Shown here: positions 1 through 6,863 of the stretch, in pieces
Layout of the letters: each line of letters opens with the position of its first letter
Numbering within the stretch: position 1 is the first letter of the stretch
DNA from: Vulcanimicrobiota bacterium
Lineage (GTDB): Bacteria > Vulcanimicrobiota > Xenobia > Xenobiales > JADMJV01
Direction of reading: 5' to 3'
Assembly (NCBI GenBank): GCA_023447635.1
Contig: JAEXNA010000187.1
Span: forward strand, 1 to 15,925
Length of the DNA stretch: 15,925 nt
Program-made: the position numbers and the translations under genes
Notes under the pieces: model-generated
Told to the model about the DNA's origin: nothing
The model's database searches: none
What the model saw: the letters and a program-made list of their open reading frames with translations, nothing else

Positions 1-178
1 GGTCCGGACACTGCGCGACGCGCTCGTTGACCTCTCTGGCCAGGGTCCGTAATCCGTTGGTGTTCTCTTCTTCCTCCCGCTTCCAGAATTCGAGGAGCGG
101 GTCCAGGCTGAAAGTTCCCTGGAAAGGCGTAAACGGCTGTGGGACGGCGCGGTTGGGTCGGCTTGGCACTTCGAGCAT
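1..178 (-). CDS. N-terminal part of an unidentified protein, cut by the window edge
   Basis: Read on the minus strand from ATG at 178, an open frame runs 59 codons to the left edge without a stop. It begins MLEVPSRPNRAVPQPFTPFQ and continues into a charged, probably helical stretch containing KREEEENTNGL and REVNERVAQC. The mixed composition, with an acidic/basic helix after a proline/phenylalanine-rich start, looks more like real protein than the Arg/Ser-rich readings of the other frames here. No good SD precedes the ATG (the nearest purine run, GGGCGAAGGG, is weak), so the start is uncertain. I recognise no family. It is divergent from the secreted cysteine-pair gene at 401, so the 222 bases between should hold both promoters. 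Confidence 0.45.
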   Translation of the reverse strand, partial: MLEVPSRPNRAVPQPFTPFQGTFSLDPLLEFWKREEEENTNGLRTLAREVNERVAQCPD

Positions 179-400
179 AAGGAGAGCCCTTCGCCCTTCC
201 CCCCTTGCCCTCCCGTCGACTGCAGGGCGAGATAGGCTCCTCCCCCCTCCCCATCCGGATCGAGTTGCCGAAAATGGGGAAAAAGATCGAGGATTCGGGT
301 ATGGAACGGGAACTGCCGGGGTAGGAGTGGGTTATCGCTGGAGATCGAGGCGCCCTGGCCTGTGCCGGCCCCTCGCTCAGACCCTTTGGAGGATTTAGAA
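179..400. other. Divergent intergenic region upstream of the Cys-pair gene
   Basis: No credible gene lies here. The only structures I see are a nine-base direct repeat, AGATCGAGG, at 284-292 and 342-350, and a possible leader hairpin formed by CGAGG (346-350) and CCTCG (371-375) around a GGCC/GGCC inner stem (357-360 with 367-370). The hairpin sits just upstream of the SD at 388-392. I could not find a convincing -35/-10 pair. Short repeats of this size may be chance in GC-rich DNA. Confidence 0.3.
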
Positions 401-727
401 ATGAAGAAGTTTATCGTATCCGCTCTCTGCGTCGCTGCTCTGTGCATCCCCGCCCTCGCCGGTGGCGACTGTTGCGCCAACAAAGAGCAGGCTGCCAAGC
501 CCGCCGCCTCGTGCTGCGCCAAAGAAGGCGCCCAGGCCAAGAGCGAAGGCGCTTGCCCCAAAGCCGGAGCTGGTCAAGCCCAGGCTGGCGGAGAGAAAGC
601 CTCTTGCTGCGCCGGTAAGGAACAGGCCAAGGCCCCGACCAAGGCTTGCAAGAGCTGCGAAACTACCAGCTGGATGATGACCAAGCCCAACGCTGACTGC
701 AAGGCTTGCCAGACCGCCTCGCTGTAA
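401..727 (+). CDS. Small secreted protein with repeated Cys-Cys modules and two CxxC motifs
   Basis: This is a 108-residue protein. The ATG at 401 is chosen over an upstream in-frame ATG (362) because GGAGG lies at 388-392, eight bases away, and because it starts a typical signal peptide: MKK, a hydrophobic core to about residue 17, and ALA at 18-20 as the likely cleavage site. The mature part is Ala/Lys/Gly-rich. It has three similar modules of the form CCA-x-KE with a following Gln/Ala/Lys run, starting at Cys24, Cys38 and Cys69. Cys52 stands alone, and two CxxC motifs follow at 83-86 (CKSC) and 100-103 (CKAC). That gives eleven cysteines in about 88 exported residues and no histidines. Cysteine spacing of this kind suggests metal binding or disulfide/redox chemistry in the envelope; this is inference. 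I recognise no named family. It has its own terminator, so it is probably monocistronic. Confidence 0.85.
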   Translation: MKKFIVSALCVAALCIPALAGGDCCANKEQAAKPAASCCAKEGAQAKSEGACPKAGAGQAQAGGEKASCCAGKEQAKAPTKACKSCETTSWMMTKPNADCKACQTASL

Positions 728-756
728 GCTTCCGCATCGGCCTCGGCGCCGCAGAG

Positions 757-797
757 AAGACCCACTACGCCCCCGGGCCGGTGGGTCTTTTCCTTTT
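757..797 (+). terminator. Intrinsic terminator of the Cys-pair gene
   Basis: AAGACCCAC (757-765) pairs perfectly with GTGGGTCTT (781-789) around a GC-rich 15-base loop. A T-rich tract follows (TTCCTTTTT to 797). It lies 30 bases after the stop codon, as expected of a Rho-independent terminator, and separates this gene from the lipoprotein gene downstream. Confidence 0.85.
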
Positions 798-912
798 TGC
801 GAACGGCGCCCCTGGAAGCGTCAAGCCTATCAGATCGCAGGGGGACGAAGTTTACCCCCGGGCCAGCCAAGGTATCGTAAAGAGTTCCATTCCTTTTCTC
901 GAGGTGTACGAC

Positions 913-1896
913 GTGCGTATTTCCCCTTCCCGAACCCGAACTCTGATGACCGGCCTGCTCTGCCTGCTCCTGGCCGGCTGTGGCGGCAGCAACGTCTTCA
1001 CCAACACCTTCGACTCGGTTAGCCAGGCGGTGACCCGAGTTCGCCACGTCGAGTGGAACTCGTACAACCTTTACCTGTATCAGAACGGCGGCTGGACCCC
1101 CGTCATCAGCCAGGGAACGATCGTCAACGGGATTCCGAACGTCGGGGACCGGCCTGCCATCATCGTGCACGGCCTGGGAAGCGATATCGCCTCGGGTAGC
1201 TTCGACGAGATCGCCGTGGGTATGCAGCAGTCCGGGGTCACCGCCGTCCTGGGCTTCGAGTACGACACCCTGGACGGTATCGGCGATAACGGCAACCTCT
1301 TCATCGACGCGTTCGCTCTGCTGACCGAGGAAAACCCGGGACGGACCTGGCGTATCGCGGCCCACAGCATGGGCACTCTGGTCACTCGGGTTGCCCTGGA
1401 GAGCGGGATCCCGTTCGACATCGCCGACAGCGGAAACCGCGCCGCCCTGGTCGCCGGTCCCCACCTCGGAAGCGAGGTGGCCGATGAAGTGCAGGCCCGC
1501 CCCAACATCTTCCAGGAAGTGCTGCAGCTGCTCGTGCTCAACGGCAAGATGGAGTTCCGCAACGCCGACGGCGCTCGCGTCTCGGTCAGCGGCCAGGAGC
1601 CCGGCTTCACCGATCTCAGAACCGACAGCGTCTTTCTCGCCAATCAAAACTTCGAGGCCGCCAACAAACACCCGCAGTTCGAATACCGCACCATGGCGGG
1701 CAACCGCCGAGGCACCGACTACGAAGCGCTCAACCGCTTGCTCGGCGTCTTCGAAGACGACGGCGTGGTGGACGTGGCCTCTGCCAACGCCACGGTGATC
1801 GGTCAAGTTCAGATCGCGGTCGGCAACGCCGACCATTCGACGATCGTCCGCAACGACGCTGCCGTCGTCCAGGTCCTGCAGTTCCTGGACCTCTAA
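913..1896 (+). CDS. Lipoprotein alpha/beta hydrolase (lipase/esterase-like)
   Basis: The protein is 327 residues from GTG at 913. This start is preferred because GAGGTG (901-906) lies six bases upstream, and because it gives a lipoprotein signal peptide: Arg-rich n-region, hydrophobic core, lipobox LAGC with Cys23. An ATG at 946 would give a shorter n-region. The fold markers follow the serine-lipase pattern: an oxyanion-hole motif VHGLGS near 85-90, the nucleophile elbow AHSMG with Ser152, then GPHLGS at 182-187 (compare the TPHxG seen after the elbow in many bacterial lipases). Candidate Asp is in EDDGVVD (281-287), and His308 in NADHS completes the triad. It probably hydrolyses an ester on the outer face of a membrane after lipidation; the substrate cannot be told. 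A weak promoter (TTTACC 851-856, TATCGT 873-878) precedes it. The methyltransferase follows after a hairpin. Confidence 0.8.
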   Translation: MRISPSRTRTLMTGLLCLLLAGCGGSNVFTNTFDSVSQAVTRVRHVEWNSYNLYLYQNGGWTPVISQGTIVNGIPNVGDRPAIIVHGLGSDIASGSFDEIAVGMQQSGVTAVLGFEYDTLDGIGDNGNLFIDAFALLTEENPGRTWRIAAHSMGTLVTRVALESGIPFDIADSGNRAALVAGPHLGSEVADEVQARPNIFQEVLQLLVLNGKMEFRNADGARVSVSGQEPGFTDLRTDSVFLANQNFEAANKHPQFEYRTMAGNRRGTDYEALNRLLGVFEDDGVVDVASANATVIGQVQIAVGNADHSTIVRNDAAVVQVLQFLDL

Positions 1897-1921
1897 GCTG
1901 ATCGCCCCTCACCAGGCAGGC

Positions 1922-1943
1922 GCCTCTCCGAGGCCGGAGAGGC
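1922..1943. repeat. GC-rich hairpin between hydrolase and methyltransferase genes
   Basis: GCCTCTCC (1922-1929) and GGAGAGGC (1936-1943) form a perfect eight-base-pair stem with loop GAGGCC. No T-tract follows, so it is not a classical Rho-independent terminator. It could slow or end transcription between the two genes, or protect a processed 3' end. Confidence 0.5.
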
Positions 1944-1983
1944 CCGGCAGGAGTCGCTTCCGGAAACCTCGCAAAGAGACTGT

Positions 1984-2892
1984 ATGCAAGCCTTGCCGAA
2001 GATCGAGCCTACCGTTCTGTTTCCCCGACCGACTCGGGTCGATGAGGACGGTTCGGCCGACGCCCCCTGGCTGCGACTCACCGACATCCCCGACATCCGT
2101 CGCAACCCCAGGCTCTGGCTGAAGCTGTACCTGGAAGGGCTGACCTTGCATCGACGCAGTCTGGCCCTGGCCCGACGGTCCGAGCGGGTGCTGGATCTGG
2201 GCTGCGGCGGCGGCTGGTTCGCCCTGGCGGCAGCCCGCAACAACCCTCGACTTCAGGTCGATGCCATCGACACCGATGGTCGACTGCTGGATTGGGGCCG
2301 TTACTATCAGGCCCGCCTTCGCACCGAGGGGAAAAAGCTCGGGACCATCAACTTCCTCGAGTCTGACGTTGTCGACCTGGACTGGAGCGAGATGGAAGAG
2401 CAGGTCGACGTCGTCCACGCCGGCTTCATCCTTTCGCGCTGTTCGGACCCAGGGAAGGTGTTGGAGGGGGTCTCCCGGGCGCTGAAGCCTGGCGGCTGGC
2501 TGATCTACCATGACGCCACGGAGGCCCCGGCGGGTAACCTGGACCAACTGGCCCGCCTGCATCACTGGACGGCGCGCTGGCGCGACCCGGTCAGCGACCC
2601 CTGGAGCTGGAGACGCCTCTGGGCCCAGCGCTATCAGTTCGATACGGTGCGCACCTTCGCCCGCCACAGCGACCCTGACGAAGCCCACGTGCTGGGGCGC
2701 ATCGAAGAGCTTTTCGCCATCCGTTTCCAGGAGCGCCGCCGTTCCATTCTGGACCTCTATCTGCGAATGGGGCGAAAGAAGCCGTACCGTCACCTGCTGA
2801 CCTTACCGCTGGCCAAACTTGGAGACGACCTGGCCGTCCGGATGGGCTTGATGCAGGGCGCCTGCCGCTACGTGCTGGCCCAGAAGCGCTAG
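1984..2892 (+). CDS. Class I SAM-dependent methyltransferase
   Basis: The protein is 302 residues. The Rossmann-type methyltransferase core is clear. Motif I is VLDLGCGGGWF at 69-79. The acidic residue that usually binds the SAM ribose lies in VDAIDTD (92-98), and motif III is LESDVVDLDW around 125-134. VDVVHAGFIL at 141-150 is followed by LKPGGWLIYHD at 167-177. The roughly 50 residues before the core and 120 after it are not typical of any family I can name, so substrate is unknown. The C-terminal part is rich in Trp, Arg and His. The ATG at 1984 has only a weak purine run (AAAGAGA, 1973-1979) upstream, and no alternative start lies between it and the previous gene. The 87-base gap contains a hairpin, so cotranscription with the hydrolase is possible but not certain. 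Confidence 0.82.
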   Translation: MQALPKIEPTVLFPRPTRVDEDGSADAPWLRLTDIPDIRRNPRLWLKLYLEGLTLHRRSLALARRSERVLDLGCGGGWFALAAARNNPRLQVDAIDTDGRLLDWGRYYQARLRTEGKKLGTINFLESDVVDLDWSEMEEQVDVVHAGFILSRCSDPGKVLEGVSRALKPGGWLIYHDATEAPAGNLDQLARLHHWTARWRDPVSDPWSWRRLWAQRYQFDTVRTFARHSDPDEAHVLGRIEELFAIRFQERRRSILDLYLRMGRKKPYRHLLTLPLAKLGDDLAVRMGLMQGACRYVLAQKR

Positions 2893-2917
2893 GGCGCGCC
2901 GAGCCCTGCTATAGCGC
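2886..2917. terminator. Shared hairpin at the convergent methyltransferase/pncB ends
   Basis: GCGCTA (2886-2891) pairs with TAGCGC (2912-2917), and inside it GGGC (2892-2895) pairs with GCCC (2903-2906), leaving a five-base bulge. The structure includes the stop codons of both convergent genes and would read the same way on both transcripts. There is no T-tract, so its role as a terminator is inferred from position only. Confidence 0.35.
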
Positions 2918-4345
2918 GTCGTGCGCTTCCTTCAGCAGGCGGTCTCGCAAGCGGAACAGCTCTTCGGAAAGACCCACCCAGTAGGTCTGAGGGTTGACGC
3001 GTCGCTGATGCTCGACCGGCAGGGTCGCCAGATTCTCGAGAAAGCGCTCCCGGATCTGCGAAAGAGGGCGGCGGATGTCGGGAAGTTCCTCCCCCGCTCG
3101 GACTACGGGGCGTAGCACCGGCTTCCAACGGGAGGCCTTGACCTTCTTGTAGCTGTTGGCGTAGTGCGGGTGATGGCTGGAAAGCTCGCCTTGCGGCTCG
3201 CCCTCGTGCTCGAGCAGCAGGCAGTCGCCCAGCATCCGACCCGACTCGTCGTAGCCCCGCCAGATCTGCTTGACACCAGGAATGGTCACCTTTTCCGGGT
3301 TGCTGGAGATTTTGATGCGCGGCTCGAGCGCCTCTCCCTGGCCCTGGGCCGCCACCAGCTTATAGACCCCGCCCAGCGCCGGTTGGTCTTGGGAGGTCAC
3401 CAGATTCGTCCCGACCCCCCAGATGTCGATCCGGGCGCCCTGGTCGATCAGGTCCGCGATCAGATTCTCGTCGAGGTCGTTCGAGGCCACGATCCTGGCC
3501 TCGGTCAGGCCGGCCTCGTCGAGCATGCCTCTCGCCTGCTTGGACAGGTGGGCAAGGTCCCCGGAATCGAGTCGGATCCCCTTGAGGGCGTGGCCTTTCT
3601 CCTTCAGTTCCAGGCCGACCCTGACCGCGTTGGGCACGCCCGACCCCAGAGTGTCGTAGGTGTCGACCAGCAGGGTCGTGCTGTCGGGATAGAGCGAAGC
3701 GTAGGCGCGGAACGCCTCGAGTTCACTGGAGAACGACATAATCCAGGAGTGGGCGTGGGTCCCCCGCACGGGGATGCCAAACTCCTGGCCGGCCAACACG
3801 TTCGAGGTCGCTTCGCAGCCGCCGATATAGGCCGCTCGCGAGGCCGAGATGGCTCCGTCCACCCCCTGCGCTCGACGCATCCCGAACTCCAGGATCGGCC
3901 CGCCCTGGGCCGCGATCACGATGCGGGCCGCCTTGCTGGCGATCAAGGTCTGAAAGTTCATGATGTTGAGCAGCGCCGATTCGACCAGTTGGGCCTCCGG
4001 CAGGGTTCCCCGAACGCGCAGCAGCGGCTGTCCGGCAAAGACGAACTCGCCTTCCTCGATAGCGTCCACGTCGCCGCGAAAGCGAAAATCGGCAAGCCAG
4101 CTCAGAAAGCTTTCGCTAAACATACCCAGGCCTCGCAAATAGCCGATCTCTTCCGGCTCGAAGCGCAGCCCTTTCAGGTAGTCCAGCACCGTCTCGAGCC
4201 CGGCGGCCACCCCGAAGCCGCCGCGAAAAGGGAGTCGACGAAAGAACAGTTCGAAGCAGCTCTGCTGTTCCGTTTTCCCGCAGGCGTGATAGCCGGCCAG
4301 CATGGTGAGTTGATAGAGGTCGGTGAGCAGAGCTAGATTTCGCAC
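2909..4345 (-). CDS. pncB: Nicotinate phosphoribosyltransferase
   Basis: The enzyme joins nicotinate to PRPP to give nicotinate mononucleotide, with ATP hydrolysis favouring the reaction. It is the entry step of the Preiss-Handler NAD salvage route in the cytoplasm. The 478-residue protein has the usual family length. Marks of the family are LLTDLYQLTM at the N-terminus (6-15), EFGMRRAQG at 153-161, and GTHAHSW at 195-201, which carries the histidine region phosphorylated in this family. RLDSGDL (258-264) is the phosphate-binding strand of the type II PRTase barrel, and GVGTNLVTS is at 311-319. The start is GTG at 4345, which leaves only five residues before the conserved LLTDLYQ, so the N-terminus is short but complete. 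AGGA lies eleven bases upstream. No pncA nicotinamidase or other NAD gene is next to it. Confidence 0.95.
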   Translation of the reverse strand: MRNLALLTDLYQLTMLAGYHACGKTEQQSCFELFFRRLPFRGGFGVAAGLETVLDYLKGLRFEPEEIGYLRGLGMFSESFLSWLADFRFRGDVDAIEEGEFVFAGQPLLRVRGTLPEAQLVESALLNIMNFQTLIASKAARIVIAAQGGPILEFGMRRAQGVDGAISASRAAYIGGCEATSNVLAGQEFGIPVRGTHAHSWIMSFSSELEAFRAYASLYPDSTTLLVDTYDTLGSGVPNAVRVGLELKEKGHALKGIRLDSGDLAHLSKQARGMLDEAGLTEARIVASNDLDENLIADLIDQGARIDIWGVGTNLVTSQDQPALGGVYKLVAAQGQGEALEPRIKISSNPEKVTIPGVKQIWRGYDESGRMLGDCLLLEHEGEPQGELSSHHPHYANSYKKVKASRWKPVLRPVVRAGEELPDIRRPLSQIRERFLENLATLPVEHQRRVNPQTYWVGLSEELFRLRDRLLKEAHDAL

Positions 4346-4463
4346 GAACCCGAAATTCCTGAGCGGTCGAGGAAACCCTGGCCGGGGCTCCGGGTGAAGC
4401 AGCCGTTGTTCCCGAGGGCGCCGGGGCCAAGGGTCGACCGCCTACGGCCGCGAATCGCGCCCT
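4346..4463. promoter_or_regulatory. Divergent intergenic region between pncB and the creatininase-like gene
   Basis: These 118 bases must hold the promoters of both divergent genes, but I see no clear -35/-10 pairs. GCGGTCGA (4363-4370) is repeated in inverted form as TCGACCGC (4434-4441). The arms are 63 bases apart and made of common GC-rich words, so this may be chance. Confidence 0.25.
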
Positions 4464-5405
4464 ATGAATATCCTTGAGGCCGAAATGTTGAGCTGGGACC
4501 GACTACGGGAAGAGGCCCATCGGGGCAGCCTGTTCATGCTCTCGGTCGCCCCACTGGAAGACCACGCCAGTCATCTTCCCAGCGGAACCGACCCGATCAT
4601 CTGCCAGGCCCTGGCCTATCGCGTCGCCGAACTGATGGAGCCGATCGCCGGAATCGGCCCCGAGCCAACCGAGATCAACGTGGTCATGCTTCCCGCCTGG
4701 TATCAGGGCGCCAGCGCCCTGCGCAGCCTGGGCTGCTTACGCTTTCAGAAAAATACCCTTTTCAAAGCGCTGATCGAGTACGGCCAGGAGCTGGCGGAAC
4801 TGGGCGTGCGCCGGTTGGTGCTGCTCTCTTCGCACGGAGCCGACAGCCATATGTCCGCTCTCGACAAGGCGGCCGCCTGGCTGCAGCGGAACACCAGGCT
4901 CCGCGTCGCCTCGCCGTCGAAAGGCATGCTCGAAGGGTTCCTGACCGGCAGCTATGACGAAGGCGTCCAGGCGTTCCTGGGCCGGCCTTACACCGAAGCG
5001 GAAGCGTTCGGGCTGAGGGGCGATGTCCACGGAGCCGGATGGGAGACCTCCCTGCTCTTGCATCTGACGCCCGAACTGGTCGACCGGGGCTACCGGCATC
5101 TGCCCGCCCACCCGGTGCCCAAAGGGACCGCCAAGCGGATTCGAGCGCTGCGGGCCCATCGTGGCTACTTCGGTTCCCCCGCCGTCGCCTCGGCCGAACT
5201 GGGAGAGGCCGCCTTCGAGGTGCTGTGCGCCCGAGCCGCCGCCACCCTGACAGAATTCTGCGCGCTGCCGGTGCGCCACCATCGCGGCATCGCCGCAGTG
5301 CCCAAACGCCCGGCCCGTAAACGCGACCAGGCGGGCAAGCTAGCAGCGGGTCTGGCCCTGGGGGCTCTGCTCTTCTGGCTGTGGGACCGTCCCCGACCGG
5401 TCTGA
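4464..5405 (+). CDS. Creatininase-family amidohydrolase with C-terminal membrane tail
   Basis: Creatininase-family proteins are metal-dependent amide or ring hydrolases. The family's metal-binding pattern is present: PLEDHASHLPSGTD gives Glu32, His34, His37 and Asp43. SSHGADSH at 122-129 stands where the family has NGHGGN, and DVHGAGWETS at 187-196 matches the DxHAGxxETS region with Asp187, His189 and Glu194. The usual GS before Glu and G after His are replaced, so it is a divergent member and its substrate is not creatinine by default. After the domain a basic stretch (about 280-292, PKRPARKRDQ) precedes a single hydrophobic helix (about 293-307) and a short RPRPV end. That arrangement predicts a C-terminal anchor with the enzyme in the cytoplasm. 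The start may instead be ATG at 4485, because GAGG (4476-4479) is five bases from it while ATG 4464 has no SD. Confidence 0.82.
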   Translation: MNILEAEMLSWDRLREEAHRGSLFMLSVAPLEDHASHLPSGTDPIICQALAYRVAELMEPIAGIGPEPTEINVVMLPAWYQGASALRSLGCLRFQKNTLFKALIEYGQELAELGVRRLVLLSSHGADSHMSALDKAAAWLQRNTRLRVASPSKGMLEGFLTGSYDEGVQAFLGRPYTEAEAFGLRGDVHGAGWETSLLLHLTPELVDRGYRHLPAHPVPKGTAKRIRALRAHRGYFGSPAVASAELGEAAFEVLCARAAATLTEFCALPVRHHRGIAAVPKRPARKRDQAGKLAAGLALGALLFWLWDRPRPV

Positions 5406-5407
5406 CC

Positions 5408-5433
5408 GCGACGTCGCTCCGAAGCTCCGTCGC
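5408..5433. terminator. Hairpin between convergent genes
   Basis: GCGACG (5408-5413) pairs with CGTCGC (5428-5433), and GCT (5416-5418) with AGC (5423-5425), around a CCGA loop with a symmetric internal loop. It lies between the convergent creatininase-like and kinase genes and would fold in either transcript. No T-tract is seen, so termination is inferred from position. Confidence 0.4.
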
Positions 5434-5448
5434 CTCACCAGCTGGGCG

Positions 5449-6843
5449 TCAGCTCTCCCTGCGGAAGGCGCGCCAGCGAACCTCGAAGGCGCATCCCCCG
5501 CGGTCAGAGAGCGGAGAGATGAGGGTAAGCTCGGCTTGCTGTAGCTGGCACAGCGACATGCAGAGCGCCAGTCCCAGGCCGGTCCCCTCGGAACGGCGCT
5601 GATAGCCCGCGTCCAGCTGGACAAAGGCGTCGAACACCCGGCGCTGCTTCTCTAGCGGGATACCGGGTCCAGTGTCACGGACCGACATGACCACCCGGGT
5701 CCCTTCACGCCAGGTCGAAACCGCGATCTGGCCTCCGTCGACGTTGTACTTCACCGCGTTCGAGAGCAGGTTGTCGCAGATCTGTCGCAAGCGAAGGGAG
5801 TCTCCCAGGGCCAGCGGCAGGTCGGGCTGGTGCTCTTCCGTGATCACGATGCCGCGTCGCTCGGCTCCCTGCCGCACCACCTCGACCGCCTGGCGAAGCG
5901 CCATCTTCAAATCGACCGGGCCCAGGTCCAGCTCCAGACCTTCGGCCTCGATCTTGGAGAGATCCAGGATATCGTTGATCAGGGCGTGCAGCCGCTTGGC
6001 GCTGGTCAGGCTGTTGTTCAAGTAGCGCATCTGACGCTCGTTGAGCTCGCCCGTCTCCGGATCTTCTAGCAGCTGACAGAAGCCGATGACCGAGTTCAAA
6101 GGCGTGCGCAGCTCATGGCTCATGGTCGCCAGGAACCCGCTCTTCAAACGGCTGACCTCCTCGGCGGCCTCGCGGGCTTGCACCAACTCGGTGTTCTGCA
6201 ACGCCAACTGGTCGACCGTCTCCTTGGCCAACCGGATAGCCTCACGCGCCCGCTCCCGTAGGCGCTGGGCGGCCAGGGCTGTGAGCGAAATGTAGAGTCC
6301 GGTCAGATAAAGAATAGCCAGCTTCGATCCCTGCAGGTACCAGTTCATCTCTTGCCCTCCCACCACCAGCACCAGCAGTAGACCGAGGTAGCTCAGCGCG
6401 GCGACGTTCAGGAAGTGGATACAGCGAAGAAAGGTCGTGTTGGTCTGGTCGGCCACCCGAGCCAGCAAAATGATGAACAGGATGCTGTGCTCGGCCCCGG
6501 TCAGGTAGATGGCAACCGTCCATAGGAACGGATCAAGGACCAGGAAGACGTCGCCCAGATGCAGGCGCCGGTCACGGCGATAGAACGCCCGCAGGAAGGC
6601 CCACGATCCGAAACCGTAAGCGACATAGAGCAGGGCCAGAGAACGGACAGGCTCCCTGGGATCGACCCCGTCGATAAACTCCAGGTGAAAGAACACTCCG
6701 ACCACAATCAGCAGCAGCCCCACCAGCCGCAAAGCCGGTATCAGAACCGTATTGTAGTAGCGGTCGCGCCGCACTCTCGAAGCTTCGAACAGGGGCGGGT
6801 TGGCCAGTTGGGCCTTCAGGTCCTGAGTCAAAGGTTGCGGCAA
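5449..6843 (-). CDS. Membrane-bound sensor histidine kinase
   Basis: The protein is 464 residues. An N-terminal membrane module spans about 32-190, with around six hydrophobic segments (near 32-53, 68-87, 98-115, 117-130, 145-162 and 173-190) and very short loops, so it probably senses through the membrane rather than with a large outside domain. A coiled-coil linker (about 192-233) leads to the HisKA helix, FLATMSHELRTPLNSV, with the phosphoacceptor His243. The ATPase domain has an N-box NLLSNAVKYN (358-367), G1 DTGPGIP (390-396) and G2 GTGLGLAL (420-427). All residues needed for autophosphorylation are present. The start is TTG at 6843, supported by GGAG (6851-6854) seven bases upstream. 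It follows the hybrid kinase by 20 bases and is very likely cotranscribed. It has no receiver domain; the upstream REC domain is an obvious candidate partner. Confidence 0.92.
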   Translation of the reverse strand: MPQPLTQDLKAQLANPPLFEASRVRRDRYYNTVLIPALRLVGLLLIVVGVFFHLEFIDGVDPREPVRSLALLYVAYGFGSWAFLRAFYRRDRRLHLGDVFLVLDPFLWTVAIYLTGAEHSILFIILLARVADQTNTTFLRCIHFLNVAALSYLGLLLVLVVGGQEMNWYLQGSKLAILYLTGLYISLTALAAQRLRERAREAIRLAKETVDQLALQNTELVQAREAAEEVSRLKSGFLATMSHELRTPLNSVIGFCQLLEDPETGELNERQMRYLNNSLTSAKRLHALINDILDLSKIEAEGLELDLGPVDLKMALRQAVEVVRQGAERRGIVITEEHQPDLPLALGDSLRLRQICDNLLSNAVKYNVDGGQIAVSTWREGTRVVMSVRDTGPGIPLEKQRRVFDAFVQLDAGYQRRSEGTGLGLALCMSLCQLQQAELTLISPLSDRGGCAFEVRWRAFRRES

Positions 6844-6863
6844 AACTACACTCCAGAGGGAAA

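Noticed and set aside
27..398. A 123-codon plus-strand open frame before the Cys-pair gene
   Set aside because: Arg/Ser/Pro/Gly-rich composition without motifs; it overlaps a more protein-like minus-strand frame at 1-178 and the leader of the Cys-pair gene.
574..1836. A 420-codon open frame on the minus strand opposite the lipoprotein hydrolase
   Set aside because: It is antisense to a gene with signal peptide, lipobox and catalytic triad, runs across the terminator at 757-797, and shows no domain or SD. Long antisense frames are common in GC-rich genes.
1909..2793. A 294-codon minus-strand open frame opposite the methyltransferase
   Set aside because: The plus strand carries clear methyltransferase motifs; the antisense reading has none.
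3164..4336. A 390-codon plus-strand open frame opposite pncB
   Set aside because: It mirrors the codon structure of a well-supported enzyme gene and has no recognisable motif.
4363..4441. GCGGTCGA/TCGACCGC inverted repeat as an operator between pncB and the creatininase-like gene
   Set aside because: The arms are 63 bases apart and made of common GC-rich words, so chance is a sufficient explanation.
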